64,000 nucleotides of DNA, from contig KB899087.1 of NCBI GenBank assembly GCA_000378025.1, positions 310,001 to 374,000 on the forward strand, written 5' to 3'. The notes under the pieces were generated by a model, which saw nothing but the letters and a program-made list of their open reading frames with translations, had not been told where the DNA came from and did no database searches. The position numbers and the translations under genes are program-made. Positions 17,613 to 27,087 of this stretch are shown piece after piece. The stretch's first letter is position 1, and every line of letters begins with the position of its first letter. This DNA comes from Xanthobacteraceae bacterium 501b. GTDB taxonomy: Bacteria; Pseudomonadota; Alphaproteobacteria; Rhizobiales; Xanthobacteraceae.

Positions 17613-18926
17613 TCAGAACTCCCGCAGCATCTGCCGCAGCGTGGCGCCTTCGGTGTAGCGTGTGCGGGCGAGGCCGCGCCGCTGCAGCGCCGGCACCAGC
17701 CCCTCGCAGATATCGGTGATGTATTGCCGGCTGATATTGGCGGTGAACGGGCGGGTGATGAGGAAGCCGTCGCCGCCCACTTCCGCCATCACCTCACCCA
17801 TGCGCTCGGCCACCTGGTCGGGCGTGCCGATCAGGCCGTCGAGCCCGCGGGAGAGCTGGTCGGCGCAGAGCTGGCGTAGCGTCTTGCCCGAGCCGGTCTG
17901 CTGGAAGGCATCGAGCGAGCCCTGCTCGCCATTGGTGGTGAGGTGGGGCAGGGGGGCATCAAGGTCGAATGTCGAGAAGTCGATATCGGTAATGGCGGCG
18001 ATCAGCGCCAGCGCCTTCTCGCAATAATCCGGCGCCTCGATGATGCGCGCGGCCTTGGCCTTCGCTTCCTCTTCGGTCTCGCCCAGGATCGGGGCGACGA
18101 CGAACAGCACCTTGATCTCGTCCGGGTCGCGCCCGCCGGCTTCCGCCCGCGCCCGCACGTCGTCGCGATAAGCCTTGAGCCCCGCGACGCCCATGGAGGG
18201 GGCGATGATGCTGTCGGCGGTCATCGCCGCGAATTGCCGCCCGCGCGGCGAGCCGCCGGCCTGCACGAAGGCGGGGCGCTGCTGTGGCGAGGGCACGCAG
18301 TTCAGCGGTCCCCGGCTCTTGAAATACTTGCCCTCGAAATGGATCGGCCGAACCTTGGAGGCGTCGGCATAGGTGCCGGTCTTGTGGTCGCGCACCACCG
18401 CGTCGGCGTCCCAGCTGCCCCAGAGCTGCTTGCACAGTTCCACATACTCGTCCGCCATGTCGTAGCGCTCCTGGCGCGGCGGCAGCTTGTCCATGCCGAA
18501 ATTCTCGGCAGCGAGGTCCTCGCCCGTGGTGACGATGTTCCAGCCGAAACGCCCCTTGCAGAGGCTGTCCAGCGTCGAGCACAGCCGCGCCAGCATGAAG
18601 GGCGGGTAGGCCATGGTGGAGAAGGTCGCCACCACGCCGAGATTTTTGGTGTTCGCGCCGATCAGCGCCGCCATCGGCGAGGGGTCCGCCTTCGGCCCCA
18701 TGATGTTGTGCTTGAGATAGACCTCGTTAGTGCCGCCATAGGCCTCGGAGATCATCAGCGTGTCTTCGAGCATGATGTAGTCGAAGCAGGCCCGCTCCAT
18801 GGCCTGCGCCATGTCGATGTAGAATTTTCCGTCCCATGGGTCGCCGCCGCCGCCGGTGAAGGGCCGCGTCCACTCATCAACCGCGAAATTGGTGAACCAC
18901 CCGAGGTGTAACGGTCGTGGACTCAT
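17613..18926 (-). CDS. NtaA/SnaA/DszA-family flavin-dependent monooxygenase (copy 2)
   Basis: 437 residues, same subgroup as the gene at 12975-14294 and clearly paralogous: QAMERACFDYIMLEDTLMIS, CSTLDSLCKGRFGWNIVTTG, AENFGMDKLPPRQERYDMAD, FKSRGPLNCVPSPQQRPAFV and GLIGTPDQVAERMGEVMAE. It uses reduced FMN and oxygen. It is transcribed toward the ABC genes and divergently from the LysR gene, which makes control by that regulator likely. Two paralogues in one cluster suggest successive oxidation steps or related substrates. Confidence 0.88.
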   Translation of the reverse strand: MSPRPLHLGWFTNFAVDEWTRPFTGGGGDPWDGKFYIDMAQAMERACFDYIMLEDTLMISEAYGGTNEVYLKHNIMGPKADPSPMAALIGANTKNLGVVATFSTMAYPPFMLARLCSTLDSLCKGRFGWNIVTTGEDLAAENFGMDKLPPRQERYDMADEYVELCKQLWGSWDADAVVRDHKTGTYADASKVRPIHFEGKYFKSRGPLNCVPSPQQRPAFVQAGGSPRGRQFAAMTADSIIAPSMGVAGLKAYRDDVRARAEAGGRDPDEIKVLFVVAPILGETEEEAKAKAARIIEAPDYCEKALALIAAITDIDFSTFDLDAPLPHLTTNGEQGSLDAFQQTGSGKTLRQLCADQLSRGLDGLIGTPDQVAERMGEVMAEVGGDGFLITRPFTANISRQYITDICEGLVPALQRRGLARTRYTEGATLRQMLREF

Positions 18927-19001
18927 GACGCTGCCCCATCTGCCTGCTCAAGACGAAGCGGCAGCCTAGGCCGGGGCTCCGCGCCGCCACCATTGCGAAA
19001 A

Positions 19002-19042
19002 GCCCAAGCGATGTTCCGCTCAAGGGCGGCTCAACATTGGGC
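19002..19042. promoter_or_regulatory. Dyad between monooxygenase and LysR gene, candidate regulator site
   Basis: gcccaa (19002) and ATGTT (19011) are mirrored by AACAT (19033) and tgggc (19038), giving an interrupted symmetrical site about 85 bases from the monooxygenase start. LysR proteins bind such long interrupted dyads in divergent promoters. The match is imperfect. Confidence 0.35.
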
Positions 19043-19218
19043 AGAGCACAGGGGCGTGGGCAAACACTGTGCAATCGGGCCCGATGGGAAGGGCGCGCCG
19101 CGCCCGGAGCGGGCTCAAAGACGCGCAAGACCGCGCCGGAGCAGGTGCGGCGCACAAATTGCTATGTGCGCTGCACCGGGGGGAAAGGGGCATTATCGAC
19201 ACGGAGCGAGGCCTAGCC

Positions 19219-20250
19219 ATGTCGCACATCAGCCAGATCTACGATATCGACCTGAAGCTGCTGCGCTGCTTCTGCACCATCGTCGAGGAGAGAAGCTTCA
19301 CCGCCGCGCAGGCGGCGCTCAACCTGTCGCAATCCACCCTCAGCGAGAACCTGAAATCGCTGGAGATCCGCCTCGGCACGCGGCTGTGCCGGCGCGGGCC
19401 GAAGGGCTTCAAGCTCTTCCGCGAGGGCGAGGTGGTCTACAAGGCGGCCAAGGAGCTGTTCGCCTCGGTGGAGGCCTTCAAGCAGAAGGCCTCGAACATC
19501 AACCAGAACACCGTCTACGAGCTCTCCATCGGCATTCAGGACGGCATTGTCGAGAACCCCTCCGCGCGCCTGCACGACGCCATTCGCCGCTTTTCCGACT
19601 ATTACCCCAATGTCCGCTTCCGCATGGAGGTCATGCTCGGCTTCCAGCTTGCCGGGCGGGTGGCGGACGGCATGCTGCATGTCGGCATCGGCCTGGTGAA
19701 CGAGCACTACGCCCAATTGACCTATGAGCACCTGTTCGACGAGCAGGGCTTCATGTGCTGCGGCCACCGGCATCCGCTCTTCGCCATTCCGGAGGAGGAA
19801 CTGACGATGGCGGACATCGAAACCGCCGCCTATTGCAGCCGGGGGCATCTCGAATATTACCATCCCGAGCGTGCACGCCGCGCCGACACCTGCGGCGACA
19901 TCGGCCTCGGCATCCAGTCGCAGCTGGCGCTGATCCTGTCGGGGCGCAATATCGGCTATGTGCTCGACCACACGGCGCAGCCGCTGATCGCAAGCGGCGC
20001 GCTCCGCGCGCTGCGGCCGGACCGGGTGCGGATCGTCAACCCGATCACCGCGATGATGGGCCCCGCCGCCGCCGACTTCAAGCTGGCGCGCCAGTTCGTC
20101 GACTGCCTGATCGACGTGCATATGGAACTCGGCCAGAGTCGGCTGCTGCCCCGGCCGGACTTTGCCACCGGCTGCGGCACGGTGGTGGACCGGGATGGCG
20201 TGTTTCGCGTGCTCTCCACCGCCAAAGCGCCCGCCTATGCCGGTGCGTAA
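19219..20250 (+). CDS. LysR-family transcriptional regulator
   Basis: 343 residues. The helix-turn-helix is LLRCFCTIVEERSFTAAQAA, then LNLSQSTLSENLKSLEIRLG and TRLCRRGPKGFKLFREGEVV, in the standard N-terminal position; the rest is the periplasmic-binding-like effector domain. The ATG at 19219 follows GGAGCGAGG and gives the usual spacing to the helix-turn-helix; an upstream extension is not conserved. Divergent from the second monooxygenase, so it probably controls the monooxygenase/ABC cluster in response to the substrate. Confidence 0.9.
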   Translation: MSHISQIYDIDLKLLRCFCTIVEERSFTAAQAALNLSQSTLSENLKSLEIRLGTRLCRRGPKGFKLFREGEVVYKAAKELFASVEAFKQKASNINQNTVYELSIGIQDGIVENPSARLHDAIRRFSDYYPNVRFRMEVMLGFQLAGRVADGMLHVGIGLVNEHYAQLTYEHLFDEQGFMCCGHRHPLFAIPEEELTMADIETAAYCSRGHLEYYHPERARRADTCGDIGLGIQSQLALILSGRNIGYVLDHTAQPLIASGALRALRPDRVRIVNPITAMMGPAAADFKLARQFVDCLIDVHMELGQSRLLPRPDFATGCGTVVDRDGVFRVLSTAKAPAYAGA

Positions 20251-20524
20251 GGGCGCTGGCCGCGCCGGGCGGGCCCTGAGGCTGAGCTCTTCGATGTGGC
20301 TCCCCTGCTCGCAATGGTTGCATTTCTTTTGGTGGCGCTTCGGTCCGTTCGCGGCGCGACGGCCTGAGTCAGATGGAATAGTTGCTTTTATTTCAATGGC
20401 CTGCGGTGACGCGCGTGCCGTCTACGGGGCGGGGCGGGCGGCTTAGAATCTCTGATTGCACTTATTGACGATACAACCTTAAGGTGCCAACCTACCTGTC
20501 GTGGCCGGAGCGCGGGGGCGGTGG

Positions 20525-22225
20525 ATGGTGCGGCAGAATGTGAGCCTTGCGAACAGGAACGGTCGGCTGGCCTTCCCCGCGCAACCCGCTCCGGCGCAAC
20601 CCGTCAAGGCCCCTCTCGTTCACTGGGATTTTCATACATTCAACGACGCGCACCTTCCGCCACCGAGCGACAAATACAGATACCTACCGGTATCTCTTCC
20701 GATTTTTAAGTACACGCCCGATTTCATGGATGTAAAGCAGGAGCGTATCGGCGATTGTTATCTTCTGTCGGCCATAAACTCGATGATCCGCGTAAAGAAT
20801 CCGAATTTCTTCTACAACATGATAGGAAGCACCGCGGATCATGTGCATGTACGCTTCTATGGGGAGAATGCCGGCGCGATAGTACCGGTCATCGTCCAAG
20901 TTCAGCGCACGATACTGAAGAGGGTCGACGGCAAAAAGGTCGTCGATATGCAAGGCCACAGCGCGCTCTGGCCCTATTTCATCGAAAAGGCCTACGCTTT
21001 CTTTCGGGCCTATTATTTGCAACCTCTGCTGAGGCAGAACCAGATCAAGATTCCCGATCCGACCAAGCCGCAGCCGGCGGCGCCGCACTGGCCGTTCGCC
21101 GACGCAACCTCTCCCGCGCCGGAGCCGGACAGGCGGTATGCCGTTGACTATGTCGAGGCGCTGGAAGGCGGCAATTGCGGGCGCGCCTACCAACATCTCA
21201 CGGGCGAAAAGACAGACGATGCGACGGCCGACATAGACGTTCCCGGCCCGAAGGGCAGGGTATGGATGGATATGAGGGACTATCGCAGCGCGCTGCTCCG
21301 CTTCGTCCTCGACGAGACGCGGGCAAATCCGTTCGCCGAGTCCTGGGACGCAACGTTCGATCGGTTCATTGGCGTGTTGGGCCTCACGGTGCCGGGCCTG
21401 ACGACCTCCCTCGCGGTTCCCGCCGTGCCGGTGAACGACATCGACGTGCGAGCCGCGATCAAGCAGCACATCGCGGACTCGCGGTTGGCCAATCGCTCCG
21501 TCGTCGACAACCTGATCGACATGCTCGACAAGAAAAAGAAGCTGATGCGGGAGGTGCGGAGCACCGACATCCGGCCCTATCTCACGCGGATTGCCCGGAT
21601 GCCCGTATCTCTTGCCGCGAGCGGAATGAAGGATATCGATTTCGGCAAGTTGCTTCTGGATTTTGTCAGGAAATCCTTTCCGGGCAAGCGGGGCACGGGC
21701 GAATACACGGATTACCATGAGGCACTCTTCACGCGCGTGCACGCGGCCTGCGCCGCGAAACCACCTAAGGCGGCGTTCACGTCTACCCGCGACATCGTGC
21801 ATGTCTATGATTTCATCTCCAAGGCCCAAGTACACGAAGGCAAACGCAAAGGGCTAGTTCCAGGTCATGCCTACGAAATATCCGGTACATCGACAATAAA
21901 GGTCAAGCGTCCAACAGGTAATGTCGAGATTCGCTTTCTTCTCTTGCGAAACCCGTGGAATGAATATGTTCGCGGGTACAAGTTCAAGCTCGAAAATGTG
22001 GGCGGCGTCGACATCGTGAAGTCCCTGTCGGCGAGTCCGGTGCAGGATCTGAAAAACCTGCCCGAAAGCACGCTCAAAATCCTGGAACTGCAGGGGCAGG
22101 GACTGAAGAGCCAGGCCGCCCAATTGCAGGCCCGCGCGTCGCAGCAGACGCGCCAGAGCGCCGCCTTCCCCGTCGAACTCTCCGACATCACCAAATTCTT
22201 CGATCAGGTCCAGCTCGGCATCTGA
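20525..22225 (+). CDS. Calpain-like (family C2) cysteine protease
   Basis: 566 residues. The full calpain core is visible: QERIGDCYLLSAINSM with the catalytic Cys78, ALWPYFIEKAYAFF (the ELWP…EKAYA block of calpains), GGNCGRAYQHLTGE near residue 213, GLVPGHAYEI with His448, and LLLRNPWNEYVRG with Asn476. So Cys, His and Asn are all present. The distance from Cys to His, about 370 residues, is much longer than in classical calpains; an extra segment of roughly 200 residues lies before the His. No calcium-binding EF hands and no signal peptide are seen. I take the ATG at 20525; a GTG at 20501 would add eight residues. The first 500 bases have clearly lower GC than the neighbours. First gene of the unusual operon; it may process its co-encoded large proteins. 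Confidence 0.85.
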   Translation: MVRQNVSLANRNGRLAFPAQPAPAQPVKAPLVHWDFHTFNDAHLPPPSDKYRYLPVSLPIFKYTPDFMDVKQERIGDCYLLSAINSMIRVKNPNFFYNMIGSTADHVHVRFYGENAGAIVPVIVQVQRTILKRVDGKKVVDMQGHSALWPYFIEKAYAFFRAYYLQPLLRQNQIKIPDPTKPQPAAPHWPFADATSPAPEPDRRYAVDYVEALEGGNCGRAYQHLTGEKTDDATADIDVPGPKGRVWMDMRDYRSALLRFVLDETRANPFAESWDATFDRFIGVLGLTVPGLTTSLAVPAVPVNDIDVRAAIKQHIADSRLANRSVVDNLIDMLDKKKKLMREVRSTDIRPYLTRIARMPVSLAASGMKDIDFGKLLLDFVRKSFPGKRGTGEYTDYHEALFTRVHAACAAKPPKAAFTSTRDIVHVYDFISKAQVHEGKRKGLVPGHAYEISGTSTIKVKRPTGNVEIRFLLLRNPWNEYVRGYKFKLENVGGVDIVKSLSASPVQDLKNLPESTLKILELQGQGLKSQAAQLQARASQQTRQSAAFPVELSDITKFFDQVQLGI

Positions 22226-22267
22226 GCGGCTTTTCGCAATGTGACGTGTTCAGCAAAGGGCGACGCC

Positions 22268-25200
22268 ATGGCCGGCGGCAATGAGGGGGTGAAGGCGGAC
22301 AGCGTCATTCCACTGTCGAAGATCGACCCGGAACGGTTCGACGCGCTGGGGTTGACGGAGCATGGCTGCGCGCAGCTCGATCTCTGGCTGGCCGCGCTTG
22401 GCGAGAGCGGTGGCGCCGTCTCCGCGCTGCAATTCGAGCTGCCGGTCTATGCCGAGGGCGGTGCGCGCACCACCGCCACGCGCGTGGTCGTCGCTTCCCG
22501 CGAAACGCGCGAGGTGTGGCGTCCGGGCGACGCGTATGCCGCGCTCAAACCCGCGCAGGCCGCCATCGACAAGGCGCTGGGCCTGCGTGCCGCACAGCTT
22601 TGCTATTCCTCCTATGACTTCGCCGCCATCCAATCCGTTGCCGGCACGGTCAGCACCAAGGACCGCACCCTCGTCGCGGACACGGCGCGGGCGCTGCAGG
22701 CGGACTGGCCGCACGATCTGGCGCCGCTGCGCGGAGGCATTAATTTCACCGGCGAGGCGAGCCTGCTGCCGGAGTTCGACGCCGCGCTGCGCAAGCGCTT
22801 CGGCCTCGACGGCAGCGTGCGCGTGGCCGGCAATGTCGGCAAGCTTCCGCAGGGCTACCGGATCGAGGTTAGCACCGCCCTGTCGGTTCCGCCGCTGGAA
22901 CTGCTGGACGGGCGTTTGAACATCGCGCTTCTCCGCGCCAGCATCGGGGCGGAAGGGGTGGGGGCGGGCAACGGCACGCCGCCCTTCTCGCTGGCGCTGC
23001 ACGGCGCCATTACGCTCGACCAGCAGAAGCTGGCGACCTCGATCGAGGTGAATGCCGGCTCCCGGCAGCTCGCTCTCACGGCGGAGGCGCCGGACCTGAT
23101 CAAGGCGGGGGCACTGATCAAGAGCCTCGCCCCCGAGCTGGGCAAGACGCTCAGCGGCACGTTCAGCACCATGGACAAGGTGGTTCCCGGCCTGCAACGC
23201 CTGGAAGTGTCCACCCCGATGGACGGGTTGGACGGCGCGCGGTTCGCCCTCTGGCTGAAATACAGCGAAGCCTTCCCCCTCCTCGATCTGATCCGCATCA
23301 CCCCCAGCCTGTACGTCGCCGGCACCTCCAGCGGCGGGGAATTCACCTTCGATATCGAGCTGACCGGCCGGGGCGAGATCGGCAGTGGGAAGGAGGCGCT
23401 TGCCTTCGAGACGACGCTTTCCCTGCCCGAGGGCAGCTTCCGTGCCACGCTGGTCGAGGGCAGCAAGGTCGTCCTGCCGGAGGACATCGCCGGCAAGGTC
23501 GCCAAGGTGGAGGGGCGCGAAAGCCTGCGGTTGATCGACCTGGTGATCAGCGCGAACACGCGGACGAAGGACTATACCTTCTCGGTCATCACCATCGGCT
23601 TTCTCGAGTACCGGATCGGCAAAGGCTCGCTGCTGATCGGCGATGTCCGCTTCGAGATCGGCAAGTCTGGGGGCGGGAGCGTCAACGCGGCGCTGGAGGG
23701 CTCGCTGGTCGTCGGCGATGTCGAGGCCGACGTCTCGATCAACATCGACAACGGGTTGAGGGGAAAGGTGACGATCCCCCGCCTGCCGATCGGTGCCATT
23801 GCCGCCGATCTGCTGCAGATCGAGGCTCCGGAGGAACTGGCGGCGGCGGAGATCAAGGACTTCGAGGTCGCGCTCACGCTCGGCAAGGAGACCGAGTTCT
23901 CCTTCAAGGCTGAATCGGATTCGGAATTCACCATTGCCGGGCTGAAGGCGAAGCTGGCCAAGCTTGACGTCACCTATGCCGGGAAATTGGATCTTACGGC
24001 CGAAGGCCAGCTGCGCTTCGACACCACCGAGGTGGACCTGAAGCTTATCTACGCCGAGGGGACGTGGAACTTCTCCGTCAGCGCCAGGACCAGCTTCGAT
24101 CTCGGCCGGGCGCTTCGGCCGCTGGCGGCGGAAATCGGCTTCGAGCCACCCTTTCAGGACGGCAGCCTCACCGTCACCCGGATTGACGGCGCCCTGCGGC
24201 TCGGGGCCGAGGGCACCCGCATCGCGCTCAGTTTCGCGTTCAAGACCAAGGACGGCGATTTCCGCCTCACTCTGGTGGCGGCGCGCCAGCTGTCGGGGGC
24301 AAAGGCCGGCTGGGACTACAGCCTCAGAATGGGTCCGGCGACGATCGACTTCCGCAGCCTGCCGGTTGTCGGCGGGGTGATCGGCTCGGCCGCCGATGCC
24401 TTCGCCAAGAGCGGGGGCAAGAAGGAGATCGGCATCGATGCGCTGCGGGTCGGCGTGCTCTCCACGCTTGAGGAAACCGCCATCGCCGAGTTGTTCAAGA
24501 ACCTGCCGACGGAGACGTTTGCCCCGCCGACAGAGGTGACGGGCAAGCTGTCGCTGACCGGCACGCTGCGGCTGCTCGATTACGAGAAGCCGATCGTCTA
24601 TCCGCAGCCGAAGGAGAAGGCCCCGACCAAAGGGGCCGGCGAGGCGCCGCACGCACTGCCGGCGCCCGGCGCCGGCAATCGGGACGCCAAGGCCGGAAAG
24701 GGCGAAGCGCCCGCCAAGGTCGCAGCCGCCGCCAAGGCCCAAACGCCTGCAAAGGGCGAGGCCGGCGAGAAGGCGCCGGCTCCCGCCGCGCCGGAAGACA
24801 AGCCGGCGGACAATCTCAACTGGCTGACGATCCAGCGCGATTGCGGCCCGCTGCACCTGGCCAAGCTCGGCTACGGGGTGCGGCAGGCGGGCGGGAGCTG
24901 GGAGGTTTCCGCGGCGCTGGCGGGCCGGATCAGCCTGTCGGGCGTGCAGCTGGAACTGATCGACGCCGGCGTCACCGTCAACCTCGGCGCGCTCACCGCG
25001 CCACGCGGTCGGCTGAGGGGCATGAGCCTCAGCTTCAAGCGCGGCTCGGTGTCGGTCGAGGGCGGCTTCCTGCAGATGTCGGAAACCGTCTATGGCGGCC
25101 AGCTCAGCGTCCAGCTGCCGAAAATGTCGATCGGCGTCGTCGGCCTGTATGGCACCTATCCGCGTCCCAGAGGTGGCTCTTCCACCTCCCTGTTCATCTA

Positions 25201-27085
25201 TGGAACGCTGAGCCTCACCGGCGGCGCCGGCATTAAGCTGGGCGCGATCACGTTGACCGGCCTGGCGCTCGGCTTCGGCTATAACCGCCGGGTGGTCGTG
25301 CCTGACATCGGCGCGGTGGCGGACTTCCCGCTGGTGGCGCTGGCGATGAAGGAGAGCGCACCCGACGCGGACAAGCCCTCGGCGGGCGATATGCTGGCCA
25401 CGCTGGAAAAGCATCTGCCCTTCGACGAAGGCCAGATGTTCGCCGCGCTGGGGCTGCGCTTCACCATTGCCGAGACGATCGACGCCTTCGCGCTGGCCAT
25501 CGCCCAGTTCGGCAAGGATGTCGAGTTCTCGCTGCTGGGCCTCGCTCGCTTCGAGAAGTCGGTCGGCGACCAGAAACTCTGCCGGGTCGAACTCGCGATC
25601 AAGATGACCTTGCGGCCGGACGAGGGCGTGTTCCTGCTGCAGGCCGAGCTGACCGCCAATTCCTGGGTGCTGGACCCGTCCTGCCGGCTCACCGGCGGCT
25701 TCGCGCTGGGCGTGTGGTTCGCCGGTGCCCGCAAGGGCGATTTCGTGCTCACCATTGGCGGCTATCACCGCGCCTTCAAGCCACCGGCGCATTATCCCGC
25801 CGTGCCGCGCCTCGGCCTCAACTGGGCGGTGACCAACGAACTTACCCTGAAGGGCGAGCTCTATTGCGCGCTCACGCCGTCGCATCTCATGGCCGGAGGG
25901 CGTTTCGAAGCGTCCTTCGTCCATAGCCGCATCAAGGCATGGTTCGTCGCCGCCATCGATTTTCTGATCTGCTGGGCGCCGCTGGAATACAGCCTGGATG
26001 CCGGCATCTCGATCCGCATCGAAGCCGATCTGTGGCTGTTCTCGATCAATCTCAGCCTCGACGTTCAGCTCAGCCTGTGGGGGCCGCCCTTTGCCGGGCG
26101 GGTGAGGGTCAAAATCTCGGTGCTGTCCTTTGAGATCGCTTTTGGCGGCACCAAGGCCACCAGCGAAATCCGCAGCTGGGCGCAGTTCGGCGCGCTGTTC
26201 CTCGACAAGGCCAGCACACATTGGCAGGCGATACCCGCCGCCGGTGCGCCGGTGGAAGCGCCGGCCATTTGCGGGGCGGCGCTGGTCGGCGGGCGGCTGT
26301 CGCAGCCGGGCGACAAGCCGCCGATCGGCCCGTGGCTGGTGCGCGGCGACGAGCTGGTGCTCTCGGTGGCGTCGATCCTTCCAGCCACCACGCTCGCCTT
26401 CGGCACCGTGAAGGGTGCGGTGCCGGCGAAGGGACGCAGCGGCCGCCCTCTCGCGCTGGCCGAGCCGCTGGTTCTGACGGGGACGGCTGGCCGCCATGCC
26501 GCCGAGAGCGCCAATTTCGGCATCGTCCCGCTGGGGATCACCGCGGCGGAGAGCACGCTAACCATCGCCATCGTCAAGGATCTTGCCGGCGGCGGCACCG
26601 AGCCGGTCGATCTCGCCGGCTGGGAGAGCGAGCCCGAGCGCCAGGGCATGCCGGCCGCCCTTTGGGACCGGCAGCCCCCCGACAAGGCGCCCGCCGCCAA
26701 GATGACCGGCGCCTATCTCACCGGCCTCGCCCGCCTGCGCCCCCCCGCCGGCCAGCGTCGTGGCAAGGGCACGGTGGTGGACATCGCCCGCCACCGAGAG
26801 AGCGACCTGATTTTCCGCGAGGGGTCCGTCCGCGACCCGGCCGTGCAGGCCCCCGCCGCGACAGGCGCCGTGCGAGACGTGGCCGCGCGAGACGTGGCCG
26901 CGCGAGACGTGGCCGCGCGAGACGTGGCCGCGCGAGACGTGGCAACGGCGCAGGACGCCCGCCAGGCCGAGCTGGTCACGGCGCTGGGCGGGCTCGGATT
27001 TCCCATCGCGCTGGGCGCCGGGGAGGGCGCGGCGCGTCCCTTCCGCGCTCCGCCGATGAGCCGCAGCTGGAGCCAAGGAGCATAA
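22268..27085 (+). CDS. Giant DUF6603-like protein
   Basis: 1605 residues, largely alternating beta-strand sequence with many internally similar stretches. Around residues 997-1025 it reads TGLALGFGYNRRVVVPDIGA and then VADFPLVALA, the pattern I associate with DUF6603 proteins; the remainder fits the amphipathic, beta-rich character of that family. Residues about 780-850 are a Lys/Ala/Pro linker separating two beta-rich halves. Near the C-terminus the sequence AARDV is repeated four times from a 15-base DNA repeat. No Sec signal peptide or clear membrane helix is visible. Starts at 22268 behind AAAGGGCGACGCC; a GTG at 22241 is less likely. Function unknown. Confidence 0.7.
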   Translation: MAGGNEGVKADSVIPLSKIDPERFDALGLTEHGCAQLDLWLAALGESGGAVSALQFELPVYAEGGARTTATRVVVASRETREVWRPGDAYAALKPAQAAIDKALGLRAAQLCYSSYDFAAIQSVAGTVSTKDRTLVADTARALQADWPHDLAPLRGGINFTGEASLLPEFDAALRKRFGLDGSVRVAGNVGKLPQGYRIEVSTALSVPPLELLDGRLNIALLRASIGAEGVGAGNGTPPFSLALHGAITLDQQKLATSIEVNAGSRQLALTAEAPDLIKAGALIKSLAPELGKTLSGTFSTMDKVVPGLQRLEVSTPMDGLDGARFALWLKYSEAFPLLDLIRITPSLYVAGTSSGGEFTFDIELTGRGEIGSGKEALAFETTLSLPEGSFRATLVEGSKVVLPEDIAGKVAKVEGRESLRLIDLVISANTRTKDYTFSVITIGFLEYRIGKGSLLIGDVRFEIGKSGGGSVNAALEGSLVVGDVEADVSINIDNGLRGKVTIPRLPIGAIAADLLQIEAPEELAAAEIKDFEVALTLGKETEFSFKAESDSEFTIAGLKAKLAKLDVTYAGKLDLTAEGQLRFDTTEVDLKLIYAEGTWNFSVSARTSFDLGRALRPLAAEIGFEPPFQDGSLTVTRIDGALRLGAEGTRIALSFAFKTKDGDFRLTLVAARQLSGAKAGWDYSLRMGPATIDFRSLPVVGGVIGSAADAFAKSGGKKEIGIDALRVGVLSTLEETAIAELFKNLPTETFAPPTEVTGKLSLTGTLRLLDYEKPIVYPQPKEKAPTKGAGEAPHALPAPGAGNRDAKAGKGEAPAKVAAAAKAQTPAKGEAGEKAPAPAAPEDKPADNLNWLTIQRDCGPLHLAKLGYGVRQAGGSWEVSAALAGRISLSGVQLELIDAGVTVNLGALTAPRGRLRGMSLSFKRGSVSVEGGFLQMSETVYGGQLSVQLPKMSIGVVGLYGTYPRPRGGSSTSLFIYGTLSLTGGAGIKLGAITLTGLALGFGYNRRVVVPDIGAVADFPLVALAMKESAPDADKPSAGDMLATLEKHLPFDEGQMFAALGLRFTIAETIDAFALAIAQFGKDVEFSLLGLARFEKSVGDQKLCRVELAIKMTLRPDEGVFLLQAELTANSWVLDPSCRLTGGFALGVWFAGARKGDFVLTIGGYHRAFKPPAHYPAVPRLGLNWAVTNELTLKGELYCALTPSHLMAGGRFEASFVHSRIKAWFVAAIDFLICWAPLEYSLDAGISIRIEADLWLFSINLSLDVQLSLWGPPFAGRVRVKISVLSFEIAFGGTKATSEIRSWAQFGALFLDKASTHWQAIPAAGAPVEAPAICGAALVGGRLSQPGDKPPIGPWLVRGDELVLSVASILPATTLAFGTVKGAVPAKGRSGRPLALAEPLVLTGTAGRHAAESANFGIVPLGITAAESTLTIAIVKDLAGGGTEPVDLAGWESEPERQGMPAALWDRQPPDKAPAAKMTGAYLTGLARLRPPAGQRRGKGTVVDIARHRESDLIFREGSVRDPAVQAPAATGAVRDVAARDVAARDVAARDVAARDVATAQDARQAELVTALGGLGFPIALGAGEGAARPFRAPPMSRSWSQGA
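26881..26940 (+). repeat. In-frame 15-bp tandem repeat (four perfect units)
   Basis: ggccgcgcgagacgt occurs four times without error, preceded by a partial unit (26871-26880). It encodes repeated AARDV near the C-terminus of the giant protein. Being a multiple of three, copy number can change without breaking the frame. Confidence 0.95.
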
Positions 27086-27087
27086 TC

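Noticed and set aside
12975-18926. Bioluminescence genes (luciferase-like domains)
   Set aside because: The enzymes match the NtaA/SnaA/DszA subgroup, and no lux fatty-acid reductase genes are present.
22250-26497. 1415-codon minus-strand frame opposite the giant gene
   Set aside because: Arg/Gln/His-rich shadow composition, no ribosome binding site, no family; the plus-strand frame fits the coupled operon.
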